DNA of 64,000 bases from TMED8 sp038125725 (GCA_038125725.1 JAYPEK010000012.1:19556-83555), one strand, 5' to 3'. Counted from the first letter of the stretch, positions 54,130-64,000 are shown. Translations and numbers: made by a program. The notes: a model not told the origin generated them from the letters alone.

Positions 54130-56577
54130 TCAGGCGCGAATCCGCGCCCCCATCGGGTCGTAGAACGGCTTCAGCGATGCGCGCGCCGCGTAGCGCACAC
54201 CGGCCACCTCGATCTCATAACGTCCGGCGGCGATGAAGTCCGCGTCAACCCGCGCTGCGCCCGAGATATACCCGAGCCCAACCGCGCCGCCGAGCGCATG
54301 GCCATACATGCCCGAAGTGATGTAGCCGGCGATGGCGCCGTCCCGGTAGACGGGTTCATTGTGATAGAGCAGCGGTTCCGGATCCTCGAGCAGGAACTGC
54401 ACCAGACGCTGCGAGACCCCGGCGTCGCGTTGTTCGAGCAGGGCTTCGCGGCCGATGAAGCCGCCCGGCTTGTCCCAGGCGACGGCGAAGCCCAAGCCCG
54501 CTTCCAGCGGCGTTTCCTCGTTCGAAATATCATGGCCCCAGTGGCGGTAGGCTTTCTCGGTACGGAGCGAATTGACAGCGTGCATGCCGATCTGGAGAAG
54601 CCCGAAATCGGTACCGCCCTCGACCAGGGTTTCGTAAACATGCGGCGCGAATTCGCTCGGCATGTAGAGCTCCCAGCCGAGCTCGCCCACATAAGTGATC
54701 CTGGACGCTCGGACATGGCCGTAACCCAGTTCGATCTCCTGGCTGGTGGCGAAGGGGAAGGCATCGTTGGAAAGATCGGCCGGCGTCAGCGGCGCCAGCA
54801 TATCACGCGCCTTCGGCCCCATCACAGCCAGCACCGCCAGGCCCGACGTCACGTCGGTGGCGATGGCGCGGGCGTCGGCCGGGATGTGGCTGGTCAGCCA
54901 ATGAAAATCGCGCGTCTGCGAGCCCGCAGACGTGACGATCAAATAGTCGTCTTCGGCCAGGCGGGTGACGGTCAGGTCGGCCTCGATGCCACCGCGTTCG
55001 TTCAGCCACTGGGTATAGACCATGCGCCCCGGCGCCACCGCCACGTCATTGGCGCAAATCCGGTTCAGCACCGCCTCGGCGTCCAGACCCTGAAGGCGGT
55101 ATTTGGCGAACGACGTCATGTCGATCAGGCCGACGCCTTCGCGCACGGCCATGTGTTCGGCGGCCGAATGCTGGAACCAGTTCTGGCGGGTGAAACTGTA
55201 TTGGTATTCCGGCTTCACGCCCTCCGGCGCATACCAGTTGGGCCGTTCCCAGCCAGCGACCTCGCCAAAGCAGGCGCCGGCGGCGGCATGCTTGTCGTGC
55301 AAAGGCGTGCGCCTGACACCGCGCGCCGTTTGGTACTGGTAGAACGGCCAATGCACGGCATAGAGCAGGCCCAACGTCTCCTTCACTCGGTCGTGCAGGT
55401 AGCGGCCGTTGGATTGAAACAGCATGTTGCGGCGGATATCGACACCGACCAGGTCCATCGGCGGCAGCCCGTCCCGGATCCATTCCGACACCACCTTACC
55501 GATGCCGCCGGCGGACTGAATGCCGATGGAATTGAGCCCCGCCGCGACGAACAGGCCTTCGACCTCGGGCGCCGGACCCAGATGGTAGCGGTCATCGGGG
55601 GTGAAGCTCTCGGGGCCGCAGAAGAAGGTCTGGATACCGGCGGTCTCCAGCGCCGGCATGCGCTCGATGGCCTGCATCAGGATCGGCTCGAAATGATCGA
55701 AATCGTCCGGCAGTTGGTCGAAGCAGAAATCTTCGGAAATGCCGTCCATGCCCCAGGGCTTGGCCACGGGCTCGAAGGCGCCGAGCAGGATCTTGCCGGC
55801 GTCTTCCTTGTAATAGGCACAGGCATCGTAGTCGCGCAGCACCGGCAGGTCCGGCGTCACGCCGTCGAAGGGCTCGGTGACGATGTAGAAATGCTCGCAG
55901 GCATGCAGCGGCACATGCACGCCGACGCTGGCGGCGAGGAAGCGCGTCCACATGCCGCAAGCCAGCACCACGGTATCGGCGGCGATCTCGCCCGCATCGG
56001 TGACAACACCGACGCAACGGCCGTCCTCGACGCGGAGCTCCGTCACCTTGGTGTTCTCGAAAATCTGCGCCCCGCCAGCCCTGGCACCCTTGGCCAGCGC
56101 CTGGGTGATACCGACCGGATCGGCCTGCCCGTCGGAGGGGATGAAGGTGCCGCCGACCAGCCCGTCGGTGCTGATCAGGGGATAGAGCTCCTGACACTGT
56201 TCAGGCGTCAGCACGTCGACCGCGAGACCAAACACCTTGGCCATGTCGGCGCGGCGCTGCAGGTCCTCCATGCGCCCGGCGCTTGTGGCCAGCGACAGCG
56301 AGCCGTTGATCTTGTAGCCGGTGGCCTGGCCGGTTTCCTCTTCCAGATCCAGGTAGAGTTCGGCCGTATACTTGGCCAGCTTGGTCATGTTCTGGGAATC
56401 GCGAAGCTGCCCGATCAGGCCCGCCGCGTGCCAGGTGGTGCCCGACGTCAGTTGCTTGCGCTCCACCAGCACCACGTCGGCGATGCCGATCTTGGTCAGG
56501 TGATAGGCGATGGAACAGCCGATGACCCCGCCGCCGACGATCACCACTTGCGCCTTGTTCGGCAGTTGCTTGGCCAT
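54130..56577 (-). CDS. FAD-dependent dehydrogenase fused to GcvT (dimethylglycine/sarcosine dehydrogenase type)
   Basis: 815 residues. N-terminal DAO-type FAD domain: VVIVGGGVIGCSIAYHL (11-27) and the SGTTWHAAGL segment whose histidine H50 corresponds to the covalent flavin-binding site in mammalian relatives. From ~430 a GcvT/aminomethyltransferase half (GLIDMTSFAKY; YVGELGWELYMPSEF; EAGLGFAV) binds tetrahydrofolate. It oxidatively demethylates an N-methyl amino acid and gives methylene-THF. Last gene of a minus-strand operon beginning with the aminotransferase at 59973; 12 bp after dtd. The exact amine is not certain. Confidence 0.9.
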   Translation of the reverse strand: MAKQLPNKAQVVIVGGGVIGCSIAYHLTKIGIADVVLVERKQLTSGTTWHAAGLIGQLRDSQNMTKLAKYTAELYLDLEEETGQATGYKINGSLSLATSAGRMEDLQRRADMAKVFGLAVDVLTPEQCQELYPLISTDGLVGGTFIPSDGQADPVGITQALAKGARAGGAQIFENTKVTELRVEDGRCVGVVTDAGEIAADTVVLACGMWTRFLAASVGVHVPLHACEHFYIVTEPFDGVTPDLPVLRDYDACAYYKEDAGKILLGAFEPVAKPWGMDGISEDFCFDQLPDDFDHFEPILMQAIERMPALETAGIQTFFCGPESFTPDDRYHLGPAPEVEGLFVAAGLNSIGIQSAGGIGKVVSEWIRDGLPPMDLVGVDIRRNMLFQSNGRYLHDRVKETLGLLYAVHWPFYQYQTARGVRRTPLHDKHAAAGACFGEVAGWERPNWYAPEGVKPEYQYSFTRQNWFQHSAAEHMAVREGVGLIDMTSFAKYRLQGLDAEAVLNRICANDVAVAPGRMVYTQWLNERGGIEADLTVTRLAEDDYLIVTSAGSQTRDFHWLTSHIPADARAIATDVTSGLAVLAVMGPKARDMLAPLTPADLSNDAFPFATSQEIELGYGHVRASRITYVGELGWELYMPSEFAPHVYETLVEGGTDFGLLQIGMHAVNSLRTEKAYRHWGHDISNEETPLEAGLGFAVAWDKPGGFIGREALLEQRDAGVSQRLVQFLLEDPEPLLYHNEPVYRDGAIAGYITSGMYGHALGGAVGLGYISGAARVDADFIAAGRYEIEVAGVRYAARASLKPFYDPMGARIRA

Positions 56578-56589
56578 GGCCCGGCTCCC

Positions 56590-57033
56590 TTATTCCTTGG
56601 TATCCATCCAGATGGTCACCGGCCCTTCGTTGGCCAAGTGAACCCGCATCTCGGCGCCGAACCGCCCGGTCTCCACCGGCAACCCTTCGGCCCGCAGGCA
56701 TTCGCAGAATTTCTCGTAGAGCGCCTCACCCAGTTCCGGTGGTGCGGCGCGCGAAAACCCCGGCCGGTTACCCCGGCGCCAGTCGGCGGCGAGGGTGAAC
56801 TGGCTGACCGCCAGCGCGGCCCCATCCACATCCCGGACGGAAAGGTTCATCTTGCCGGCATCGTCGGGGAAGATGCGCATGGCGGCGATCTTGCGCGCCA
56901 GGAAGGCGGCTTCGTCCGGCCCGTCGTCGGGATCGGCGCAGACCAGGATCAAAAGCCCCCGCCCGATGGCGCCGACGGTTTCGCCCGCGACCGTGACGCT
57001 GGCTTCCGACACCCGTTGCAGCAGGGCCTTCAT
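56590..57033 (-). CDS. dtd: D-aminoacyl-tRNA deacylase
   Basis: 147-residue DTD1-type deacylase that removes D-amino acids (and glycine from tRNA-Ala) from tRNA. SQFTLAAD and the C-terminal NEGPVTIWMD (GP motif with gly-pro) are the cross-subunit active-site motifs; most DTDs read N(x)GPVTF there. Starts MKALLQRVSEASV, as usual. It sits 18 bp from mmsA and 12 bp from the flavoprotein gene, inside a catabolic operon, where it is an odd neighbour. Confidence 0.94.
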   Translation of the reverse strand: MKALLQRVSEASVTVAGETVGAIGRGLLILVCADPDDGPDEAAFLARKIAAMRIFPDDAGKMNLSVRDVDGAALAVSQFTLAADWRRGNRPGFSRAAPPELGEALYEKFCECLRAEGLPVETGRFGAEMRVHLANEGPVTIWMDTKE

Positions 57034-57051
57034 CGGCGCGCCCTCCCGGTG

Positions 57052-58563
<1,512 letters not shown>

Positions 58564-58616
58564 GATCTTTTTCCCCTTCGGCCGCAAAATCGTTCTTCGC
58601 GGCTCATGACACGATG

Positions 58617-58643
58617 CGGCGGCGCGACTGGGCCGCGCCGCCG
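58617..58643 (-). other. Intra-operon stem-loop
   Basis: CGGCGGCGCG (58617-58626) and CGCGCCGCCG (58634-58643) make a perfect 10-bp GC stem with a 7-nt loop in the 99-bp gap between the aminotransferase and mmsA. No T run follows on the transcribed strand, so it may dampen read-through or stabilise the upstream message rather than end transcription. Confidence 0.55.
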
Positions 58644-58662
58644 AACCGATGTTGCGATGATC

Positions 58663-59973
58663 TTAGATGGCTTCCAGGGTGGCGCGCAACTTGTCGATCA
58701 TCTCGTCCACGTGCGCCTTTTCGGCGATGAACGCCGGCGCCACGATACCGGTATCGCCGGTGAACTTGACGTGCATGCCGTTCCAGAAGAGGTCCTTTTG
58801 AACCTGGGTGCCGAGCGCGCCGGGCGCGCCCTTGGCATGCAGTTCGACCGCGCCCAGGAGGCCGTAGCCGCGGATATCCTTGACGCAATCCATGTCCTGC
58901 AGGCTGAAGAGGCCGTCCAGGAAGTAGTCGGTCATGGCGGCCGCCTTGTCGAAGCTGCCTTCTTCCTCGTAGATCTTCTGCACCGCGATGCCGGCCGCGC
59001 AGGCTGCCGGGTGACCGGAGTAGGTGTAACCATGGAAGAACTCAATGGCGTTCTCCGGCGCGGCCTCGGTGATGGTCTTGTAGACCTCGTCCTTCACCGC
59101 CACCGCGCCCATGGGCTGGGCACCGTTGGTCAGGGCCTTGGCCATGGTCATGATGTCCGGCGTCACGCCGAAGGCCTGCGAGGCGAAGGCGTGGCCGGTC
59201 CGGCCGAAGCCGCAGATGACCTCGTCGAAGACCAGCAGGATGCCGGTTTCGTCGCAAATCTCGCGCAGGCGCTCCAGGTAGCCTTTCGGCGGCACCAAGA
59301 CACCGGTGGAACCAGCGATGGGCTCGACGAACACGGCGGCAATGGTCGACGCGCCGTAGGTCTCGCAGAAACGCAGCAGGTCGTTGGCCAGTTCGGCGCC
59401 CGATTCCGGCTGCCCGCGCACGAACAGTTCGTCCGGGTTCCAGGTGTGGCGCAGCGTGACCACGCCCGGCATCACGCCGGAGAAGGTCTCGCGGTTCTTG
59501 ACCATGCCGGAAAGCGACACGCCGCCGATGTTGACGCCGTGGTAGGCGCGCTCGCGCGAAACGAAACGCGTGCGCTGGCCCTCGCCGCGCGCCCGGTGAT
59601 AGGCCATGGCCATCTTCAGCGCGGTATCGATGGATTCGGAGCCCGAGTTGACGAAGAACACATGGTTGATCGGATCGGGCGTGATCCGCGCCACCCGGTT
59701 GGCCAACTCGAAGGAACCCGGCGTCGAGGTCATGAACGGCGAGGCGTAGTCGTTCTCCAAAAGCTGCTGGTAGACCGCCTCGGCGATCTCCTTGCGGCCG
59801 TGGCCCAAGGGGCAGCAGAACAGGCCGGACGAGCCGTCGATCAGCTTGCCGCCCTTGTGGTCGGTGAAATAAACGCCGCTGCCGCCGACGATCAGGCGCG
59901 GATCGGCCTTGAATTCGCGGTTGGACGTGAACGGCATCCAGTGTTGTTCGAGGTCGTTGGCCTGGTATTGCAT
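58663..59973 (-). CDS. Omega-amino acid:pyruvate aminotransferase (taurine or beta-alanine)
   Basis: 436-residue class III aminotransferase. HWMPFTSNR at the start is typical of omega-amino acid--pyruvate (beta-alanine) transaminases; NSGSESIDTALKMA, FDEVICGFGRTG (D250) and PLP lysine K279 (MAKALTNGAQPMG) follow. The genomic setting (MocR regulator, ald, xsc) is that of taurine--pyruvate aminotransferase, while mmsA downstream argues for beta-alanine. It may serve both, forming sulfoacetaldehyde or malonate semialdehyde and alanine. GGGAG lies 9 bases before ATG. Confidence 0.87.
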   Translation of the reverse strand: MQYQANDLEQHWMPFTSNREFKADPRLIVGGSGVYFTDHKGGKLIDGSSGLFCCPLGHGRKEIAEAVYQQLLENDYASPFMTSTPGSFELANRVARITPDPINHVFFVNSGSESIDTALKMAMAYHRARGEGQRTRFVSRERAYHGVNIGGVSLSGMVKNRETFSGVMPGVVTLRHTWNPDELFVRGQPESGAELANDLLRFCETYGASTIAAVFVEPIAGSTGVLVPPKGYLERLREICDETGILLVFDEVICGFGRTGHAFASQAFGVTPDIMTMAKALTNGAQPMGAVAVKDEVYKTITEAAPENAIEFFHGYTYSGHPAACAAGIAVQKIYEEEGSFDKAAAMTDYFLDGLFSLQDMDCVKDIRGYGLLGAVELHAKGAPGALGTQVQKDLFWNGMHVKFTGDTGIVAPAFIAEKAHVDEMIDKLRATLEAI

Positions 59974-59998
59974 GGCGCAAATCTCCCTAGCACGAATT

Positions 59999-60056
59999 AA
60001 AACGGAGTGGGCGGCCCCCTTGAGTGCCGCATGGGGCTACCTTAAACTCCGGTTTT
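59999..60056. promoter_or_regulatory. Inverted repeat between divergent aminotransferase and regulator genes
   Basis: AAAACGGAGT (59999-60008) faces ACTCCGGTTTT (60046-60056), an inverted repeat with one extra base and about 37 bp between arms, in the 158-bp gap shared by both promoters. It is a candidate site for the MocR-type regulator. No strong -35/-10 pair is seen. Confidence 0.4.
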
Positions 60057-60131
60057 GGCTCTATCGTAGCGCCAATTACCGGATTTCACCTGGGCCAGAC
60101 CCGTTCCGGGCCCCGGACCGAGAAATGGATC

Positions 60132-61601
60132 ATGCGTGACAGCCTGTTTCACCTGAGCCGCGTCAACAGCGCCTCGCTGCAGGTACAGATCCGCGAGATG
60201 CTGGTCGCCGCCATTCTGGAGCGCCGTATCCCGGTCGGCGAGGCGCTGCCGTCGAGCCGCAAGATGGCGCAGATCCTGGGCGTCTCGCGCAACACGGTGG
60301 TGCTGACCTATCAGGCACTGGTCGATGACGGCTACCTGCTGTCGCGCGAACGCAGCGGCTTCTACGTCAATCCGGAAATCGTCGACGAACGTCCGGCGCC
60401 GGACAAGCCCGACGTGGTGGCGCCGGATGGCGTGCCGCAATGGACGGCGCGCTACGCCATTCACCCGTCCGAGCAGATCAACAACGACAAGCCGACCAAC
60501 TGGCGCCGCTTCGACTATCCCTTCGTCACCGGCCAGGTGGACGAGACTCTGTTTCCCATCGGTGCCTGGCGGGAATGTTCGCGCCAGGCGCACGGCCGGC
60601 GCGGCATGGACTGGTGGATCGCCGACCGCCGCGAGCAGGACGACGAGATGCTGGTCGAGCAGATCCGCACCCGCCTGTTGCCGAGGCGCGGCATCTTCGC
60701 CGACGCCGACGAAATCCTGATCACGCTGGGTGCTCAGAACGCGCTCTATCTGCTGGCCGAGTTGCTGGTGGCGCCGACAACCAGCGTCGCCATGGAGGAA
60801 CCGGGCTACACCGACGCGCGCAACATCTTCGGCCTGAAGACGCCGCGTATCAGCCTGATCCCGGTGGATGAACGCGGCTTGCCCGTCGACGACCGGTTGA
60901 ACGGCATCGACTACGTGTTCGTCACGCCGTCCCATCAATACCCGACGACCGCGACAATGCCGATCGAGCGGCGCCATGCGCTTCTGGAGCGCGCGCAATC
61001 TCAGGATTTCGTCGTCATTGAGGACGACTACGAGGCGGAAACCAACTACGTCAGCGAACCGACGCCGGCGCTCAAGTCCTTGGATCGCAGCAACCGCGTC
61101 ATCTACATCGGCAGCTTCTCGAAGACGCTGTTTCCGGGCCTTCGCCTGGGTTACCTGGTGGCGCCCCGGGAACTGATCGCGGAACTCCGGGCACTGCGGC
61201 GCCTGATGCTGCGCCACGCGCCCAACCTGAACCAGCGGACGGCGGCGCTGTTTCTATCGCTCGGCCATCACGACAGCCTGGTCCACCGCCTGCACCGCGC
61301 CTACCGGGAACGCTGGCGGGCGATGGCCGAGGCCCTGGACGCGCATCTTCCCAATTCCAGCCGCCAGCCGCCGTTTGGCGGCGCCAGCTTTTGGGTGCAG
61401 GGCCCGGACTGGCTGGATGTGGATGACCTGGTGCCGGCCGCCGAAGGCCGCTCCATCATGATCGAGCCGGGCACCGTGCATTACGGCGGCTCGTCGCCGC
61501 CGACCAATTTCTTTCGCTTGGGCCTCTCTTGCATCGGGCGTGACCTGATCGAGCCGGGCGTCAAGATGCTCGCGGAAGTCATCGCCGGGCTGCGGCGCTG
61601 A
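60132..61601 (+). CDS. tauR: MocR-type (GntR/aminotransferase) regulator, TauR-like
   Basis: 489 residues. Winged-helix GntR domain at 15-80 (LPSSRKMAQILGVSRNTVVLTYQAL) joined by a linker to a fold-type I aminotransferase-like domain with PLP lysine in SFSKTLFPGLRLGY and the aspartate in IEDDYEAE. MocR proteins sense an amine or PLP adduct and bind DNA. Its divergent position to the aminotransferase and upstream location to ald-xsc match TauR, the activator of taurine genes. ATG 60132 (MRDSLFHL) is chosen as the domain start; upstream codons are intergenic. Confidence 0.87.
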   Translation: MRDSLFHLSRVNSASLQVQIREMLVAAILERRIPVGEALPSSRKMAQILGVSRNTVVLTYQALVDDGYLLSRERSGFYVNPEIVDERPAPDKPDVVAPDGVPQWTARYAIHPSEQINNDKPTNWRRFDYPFVTGQVDETLFPIGAWRECSRQAHGRRGMDWWIADRREQDDEMLVEQIRTRLLPRRGIFADADEILITLGAQNALYLLAELLVAPTTSVAMEEPGYTDARNIFGLKTPRISLIPVDERGLPVDDRLNGIDYVFVTPSHQYPTTATMPIERRHALLERAQSQDFVVIEDDYEAETNYVSEPTPALKSLDRSNRVIYIGSFSKTLFPGLRLGYLVAPRELIAELRALRRLMLRHAPNLNQRTAALFLSLGHHDSLVHRLHRAYRERWRAMAEALDAHLPNSSRQPPFGGASFWVQGPDWLDVDDLVPAAEGRSIMIEPGTVHYGGSSPPTNFFRLGLSCIGRDLIEPGVKMLAEVIAGLRR

Positions 61602-61630
61602 CCCGATCTGGCTCCGGTGATTGCCGCGAT

Positions 61631-61683
61631 CTGGACCTACCGTGAGGCCAGCCGCTTGAGACACAATTGGCGGACAATGAGAC
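61631..61683 (+). promoter_or_regulatory. Candidate operator/promoter region of ald
   Basis: CTGGACCTAC (61631-61640) matches nine of ten bases of the TauR box as I recall it (CTGGACYTAA). TGAGAC occurs at 61657-61662 and 61678-61683, exactly 21 bp apart (two helical turns). The same hexamer in inverted form recurs upstream of xsc. A GACCCGATCTGG copy at 61600-61611 is also repeated before xsc. Confidence 0.45.
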
Positions 61684-61747
61684 GAACCGGCCGCGCCGAT
61701 AGTGGTGCGCCGGCGGCTTGTTTTTTGGGACGGGAGGAAGCCGCGCC

Positions 61748-62866
61748 ATGAAGATCGGTGTTCCGAAGGAAATCAAGAACCACGAGTACCGGGTCGGCAT
61801 GACCCCGACATCGGTGCGCGAAGCGGTGCATCACGGCCATGAGGTGGTGGTCGAAACCGGCGCCGGCGTCGGCATCACCGCCACCGACGACGACTACCGC
61901 GCCGCCGGCGCCGCGGTGCTGGAAAGTGCCAAAGAGGTCTTCGCCTCGGCCGACATGATCGTCAAGGTGAAGGAGCCGCAGGCCAGCGAGCGCAAGATGC
62001 TGAGGGACGGCCAGGTGCTGTTCACCTACCTGCACCTGGCGCCGGACCCGGATCAGACCCGCGACCTGCTCGACGCCGGCGTCGTCGGCATCGCCTACGA
62101 AACCGTCACCAGCGCCCAGGGCGGCCTGCCATTGCTGGCGCCGATGTCGCAGGTGGCCGGCCGCATGTCGATCCAGGCCGGCGCACATTTCCTGGAACGC
62201 GAGGCCGGCGGGCGCGGCGTGCTGCTGGCGGGCGTGCCCGGCGTCAAGCCGGCCAAGGTGGTGATCGTCGGTGGCGGCGTGGTCGGCGAGAACGCCGCTT
62301 ACATGGCCGTCGGCATGGGCGCCGACGTGACCGTGCTCGACCGCAATGTCGATACCATGCGCTCGCTCGTGCGGCGCTTCGGGCAATCGATCAAGACGAT
62401 CTATTCCACCCAGCTCACGCTGGAAGAGGAAATCCTAGCCGCCGACCTGGTTATCGGCGCGGTGCTGGTGCCGGGCGCCGAGGCGCCGAAGCTGATCACC
62501 CGCGAGATGGTTGCGGCCATGAAAACCGGCTCGGTGATCTGCGACGTGGCCATCGACCAGGGCGGCTCGGCCGAGACCTCCAAGCCCACCACCCATGCCG
62601 ATCCCACCTTTGTCGTCGACGAGGTGGTGCACTATTGCGTCGCCAACATGCCGGGCGCGGTGTCGCATACGTCCACCTATGCGCTCAATAACGTCACCCT
62701 GCCGTTCATTCTGGCGCTTGCCGACAAGGGGCACCAAAAGGCGCTGCTCGACGATCCGCACCTGAGGAACGGCCTTAATGTCTATCGCGGCCACGTCACC
62801 CACAGGGCGGTGGCCGAGGACCTGAACTACGACTACGTCGACCCGGTGTCGGCGCTGGGGGAATAG
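61748..62866 (+). CDS. ald: Alanine dehydrogenase
   Basis: 372-residue NAD-dependent L-alanine dehydrogenase. KIGVPKEIKNHEYRVGMTP start, substrate lysine in IVKVKEPQ and histidine in YLHLAPD, then the Rossmann motif VVIVGGGVVGENAA and the DVAIDQGGSAETSKPTTHADPT region (shown in part: AIDQGGSAE). It deaminates alanine to pyruvate and ammonium. Between the taurine-type regulator/aminotransferase and xsc, it regenerates the pyruvate acceptor for transamination. Confidence 0.96.
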   Translation: MKIGVPKEIKNHEYRVGMTPTSVREAVHHGHEVVVETGAGVGITATDDDYRAAGAAVLESAKEVFASADMIVKVKEPQASERKMLRDGQVLFTYLHLAPDPDQTRDLLDAGVVGIAYETVTSAQGGLPLLAPMSQVAGRMSIQAGAHFLEREAGGRGVLLAGVPGVKPAKVVIVGGGVVGENAAYMAVGMGADVTVLDRNVDTMRSLVRRFGQSIKTIYSTQLTLEEEILAADLVIGAVLVPGAEAPKLITREMVAAMKTGSVICDVAIDQGGSAETSKPTTHADPTFVVDEVVHYCVANMPGAVSHTSTYALNNVTLPFILALADKGHQKALLDDPHLRNGLNVYRGHVTHRAVAEDLNYDYVDPVSALGE

Positions 62867-63047
62867 GAGACCCGATCTGGTTGCGAAAATCTGATAAATT
62901 TGACGATACGTCTCATTTTTTCGGATTTTGACGCTTGACGAGAAGTGGATTTCTGTGGTTTTTATGCGGAAATCTTAAATTTAGTAACATTTTGTCTCAT
63001 TATTGGGATTTTCGGCAAGGCGCCGGGGCCCATTCGGAGGATACGAC
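62867..63047 (+). promoter_or_regulatory. AT-rich leader upstream of xsc
   Basis: A 181-bp gene-free stretch that is far more AT-rich than the surroundings. It begins with GACCCGATCTGG (62869-62880), a copy of the 12-mer before ald. GTCTCATT occurs at 62910-62917 and again at 62994-63001, 84 bp (eight turns) apart, and is the inverse of the TGAGAC repeats before ald. TTGACG (62935-62940) is a possible -35 without a clean -10. CGGAGG precedes the xsc ATG by 7 bases. Confidence 0.55.
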
Positions 63048-64000
63048 ATGACCAAGATGAACACGGAAGAGGCCTTCGTTAAGGTCTTGCAGATGCACGG
63101 CATCGAACATGCCTTCGGCATCATCGGCTCGGCCATGATGCCGATTTCGGACCTGTTCCCGAAAGCCGGCATCACCTTCTGGGACTGCGCGCACGAATGC
63201 AACGCCGGCATGATGGCCGACGGCTTCACCCGCTCGTCCGGCAAGATGGCGATGATGGTCGCCCAGAACGGCCCCGGCATCACCAACTTCGTGACCCCGG
63301 TGAAGACCGCCTACTGGAACCACACGCCGCTTTTGCTGGTCACCCCGCAGGCCGCCAACAAGACCATCGGCCAAGGCGGCTTCCAGGAAATCCCGCAGAT
63401 GGCCCTGTTCGAGGACATGGTCTGCTACCAGGAAGAAGTGCGTGACCCGACCCGCATCGCCGAGGTGCTGAACCGCGTCATCACCGAAGCCTGGCGCGGT
63501 TCCGCCCCGGCGCAGATCAACGTGCCGCGCGACTTCTGGACCCAGATCGTCGACATCGAACTGCCCAACCCGATCATGATCGAACGTCCGGCCGGCGGCC
63601 GCGGCGCCATCGCCGAAGCCGCCAAGCTGCTGTCGGAAGCCAAGTTCCCGGTGATTCTCAACGGCGCCGGGGTGGTGCTGTCGAACGGCATCGAGGCTTC
63701 CAAGCAACTGGCCGAGCGCCTGTCGGCGCCGGTCTGCTGCGGGTACCAGCACAACGACGCCTTCCCCGGTTCGCACCCGCTGTTCGCCGGCCCCTTGGGC
63801 TACAACGGCTCCAAGGCGGGCATGGAACTGATTGCCAAGGCCGACGTGGTGCTGGCGCTGGGCACGCGCCTCAATCCGTTCTCGACCCTGCCCGGTTACG
63901 GCATCGACTACTGGCCGAAGGACGCCAAGATCATCCAGGTCGACGTCAAGGCCGAGCGCATCGGCCTGACCAAGACCGTCGACGTCGCCATCCAGGGCGA
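63048..64000 (+). CDS. xsc: Sulfoacetaldehyde acetyltransferase (3' end outside window)
   Basis: First 317 residues of a thiamine-diphosphate enzyme; the frame is open to the window end. The start MTKMNTEEAFVKVLQMHGIE, GIIGSAMMPISDLFP, WDCAHECNAGMMADG and TPQAANKTIGQGGFQE are characteristic of Xsc, which converts sulfoacetaldehyde and phosphate to acetyl phosphate and sulfite. The E in HECNAG is the cofactor-activating glutamate. It completes the taurine route begun by the aminotransferase. The usual pta partner would lie beyond the window. Confidence 0.95.
   Translation, partial: MTKMNTEEAFVKVLQMHGIEHAFGIIGSAMMPISDLFPKAGITFWDCAHECNAGMMADGFTRSSGKMAMMVAQNGPGITNFVTPVKTAYWNHTPLLLVTPQAANKTIGQGGFQEIPQMALFEDMVCYQEEVRDPTRIAEVLNRVITEAWRGSAPAQINVPRDFWTQIVDIELPNPIMIERPAGGRGAIAEAAKLLSEAKFPVILNGAGVVLSNGIEASKQLAERLSAPVCCGYQHNDAFPGSHPLFAGPLGYNGSKAGMELIAKADVVLALGTRLNPFSTLPGYGIDYWPKDAKIIQVDVKAERIGLTKTVDVAIQG

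Noticed and set aside
58617..58643. The GC stem-loop as a true terminator of the aminotransferase gene
   Set aside because: No T run follows on the transcribed strand and mmsA lies in the same direction 54 bp later, so full termination is unlikely.

Overview
The window is chromosomal DNA of a high-GC alphaproteobacterium, most likely Rhodospirillales-like. The evidence is a two-piece (circularly permuted) tmRNA, an alphaproteobacterial SspB ending in LDAFRKK, dense operons with ATGA/GTGA overlaps, and many marine-type catabolic families. There is no insertion sequence, phage gene or CRISPR array. The one stretch with an accessory look (about 8.0-11.6 kb, locally AT-richer) carries a membrane DUF2235 hydrolase and a lipoprotein.

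Layout. 0-2.1 kb: end of a peptide/nickel-type ABC permease pair and a TSUP exporter. 2.1-3.2 kb: ssrA with its own promoter and terminator, directly followed by sspB, the adaptor for ssrA-tagged proteins. 3.3-8.0 kb: class I and class II fumarases in tandem, then an SDR, an alpha/beta hydrolase and a VOC protein. 8.0-11.5 kb: lipoprotein and DUF2235 hydrolase with a LecA-like C-terminus. 11.6-17 kb: SpoIIE phosphatase, two PLP enzymes, a DMT exporter. 17.1-17.3 kb: rpmJ. 17.4-29.7 kb: MFS transporter, glcDEF, TPR protein, second FAD 2-hydroxyacid dehydrogenase, glycerate 2-kinase, AsmA. 29.7-38 kb: RHH protein, an unusual SHMT homologue, dienelactone-hydrolase-like protein, ADP-forming acyl-CoA synthetase, glnS, second TSUP exporter, NIPSNAP, nitroreductase. 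38-40.8 kb: PAS histidine kinase with a small partner, then tRNA-Val(GAC) with a duplicated 3' end. 40.9-47.7 kb: N-formylglutamate amidohydrolase, GNAT, lytic transglycosylase, hemerythrin and an acyl-CoA operon. 47.8-54 kb: exported deaminase, ankyrin protein, dgcA/dgcN, FAH hydrolase, STAS and degenerate EAL proteins. 54-64 kb: an amine/sulfonate block.

The last 10 kb reads as one metabolic unit. A MocR-type regulator is divergent from an omega-amino-acid:pyruvate aminotransferase. That gene is followed by CoA-acylating methylmalonate/malonate-semialdehyde dehydrogenase, dtd and a GcvT-fused dimethylglycine/sarcosine-type dehydrogenase. On the other side lie alanine dehydrogenase and sulfoacetaldehyde acetyltransferase (cut by the window end). 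This fits use of taurine (aminotransferase, then Xsc) and its carboxylate analogue beta-alanine (aminotransferase, then MmsA), with Ald recycling the alanine to pyruvate. Short repeats before ald and xsc are candidate operators.

No wholly new system is demonstrated. The best leads are the hydrolase-lectin-like/lipoprotein pair, the SHMT homologue with active-site substitutions, the kinase plus small helix-turn-helix/coiled-coil protein, the ald/xsc repeats and the exported deaminase/ankyrin pair.
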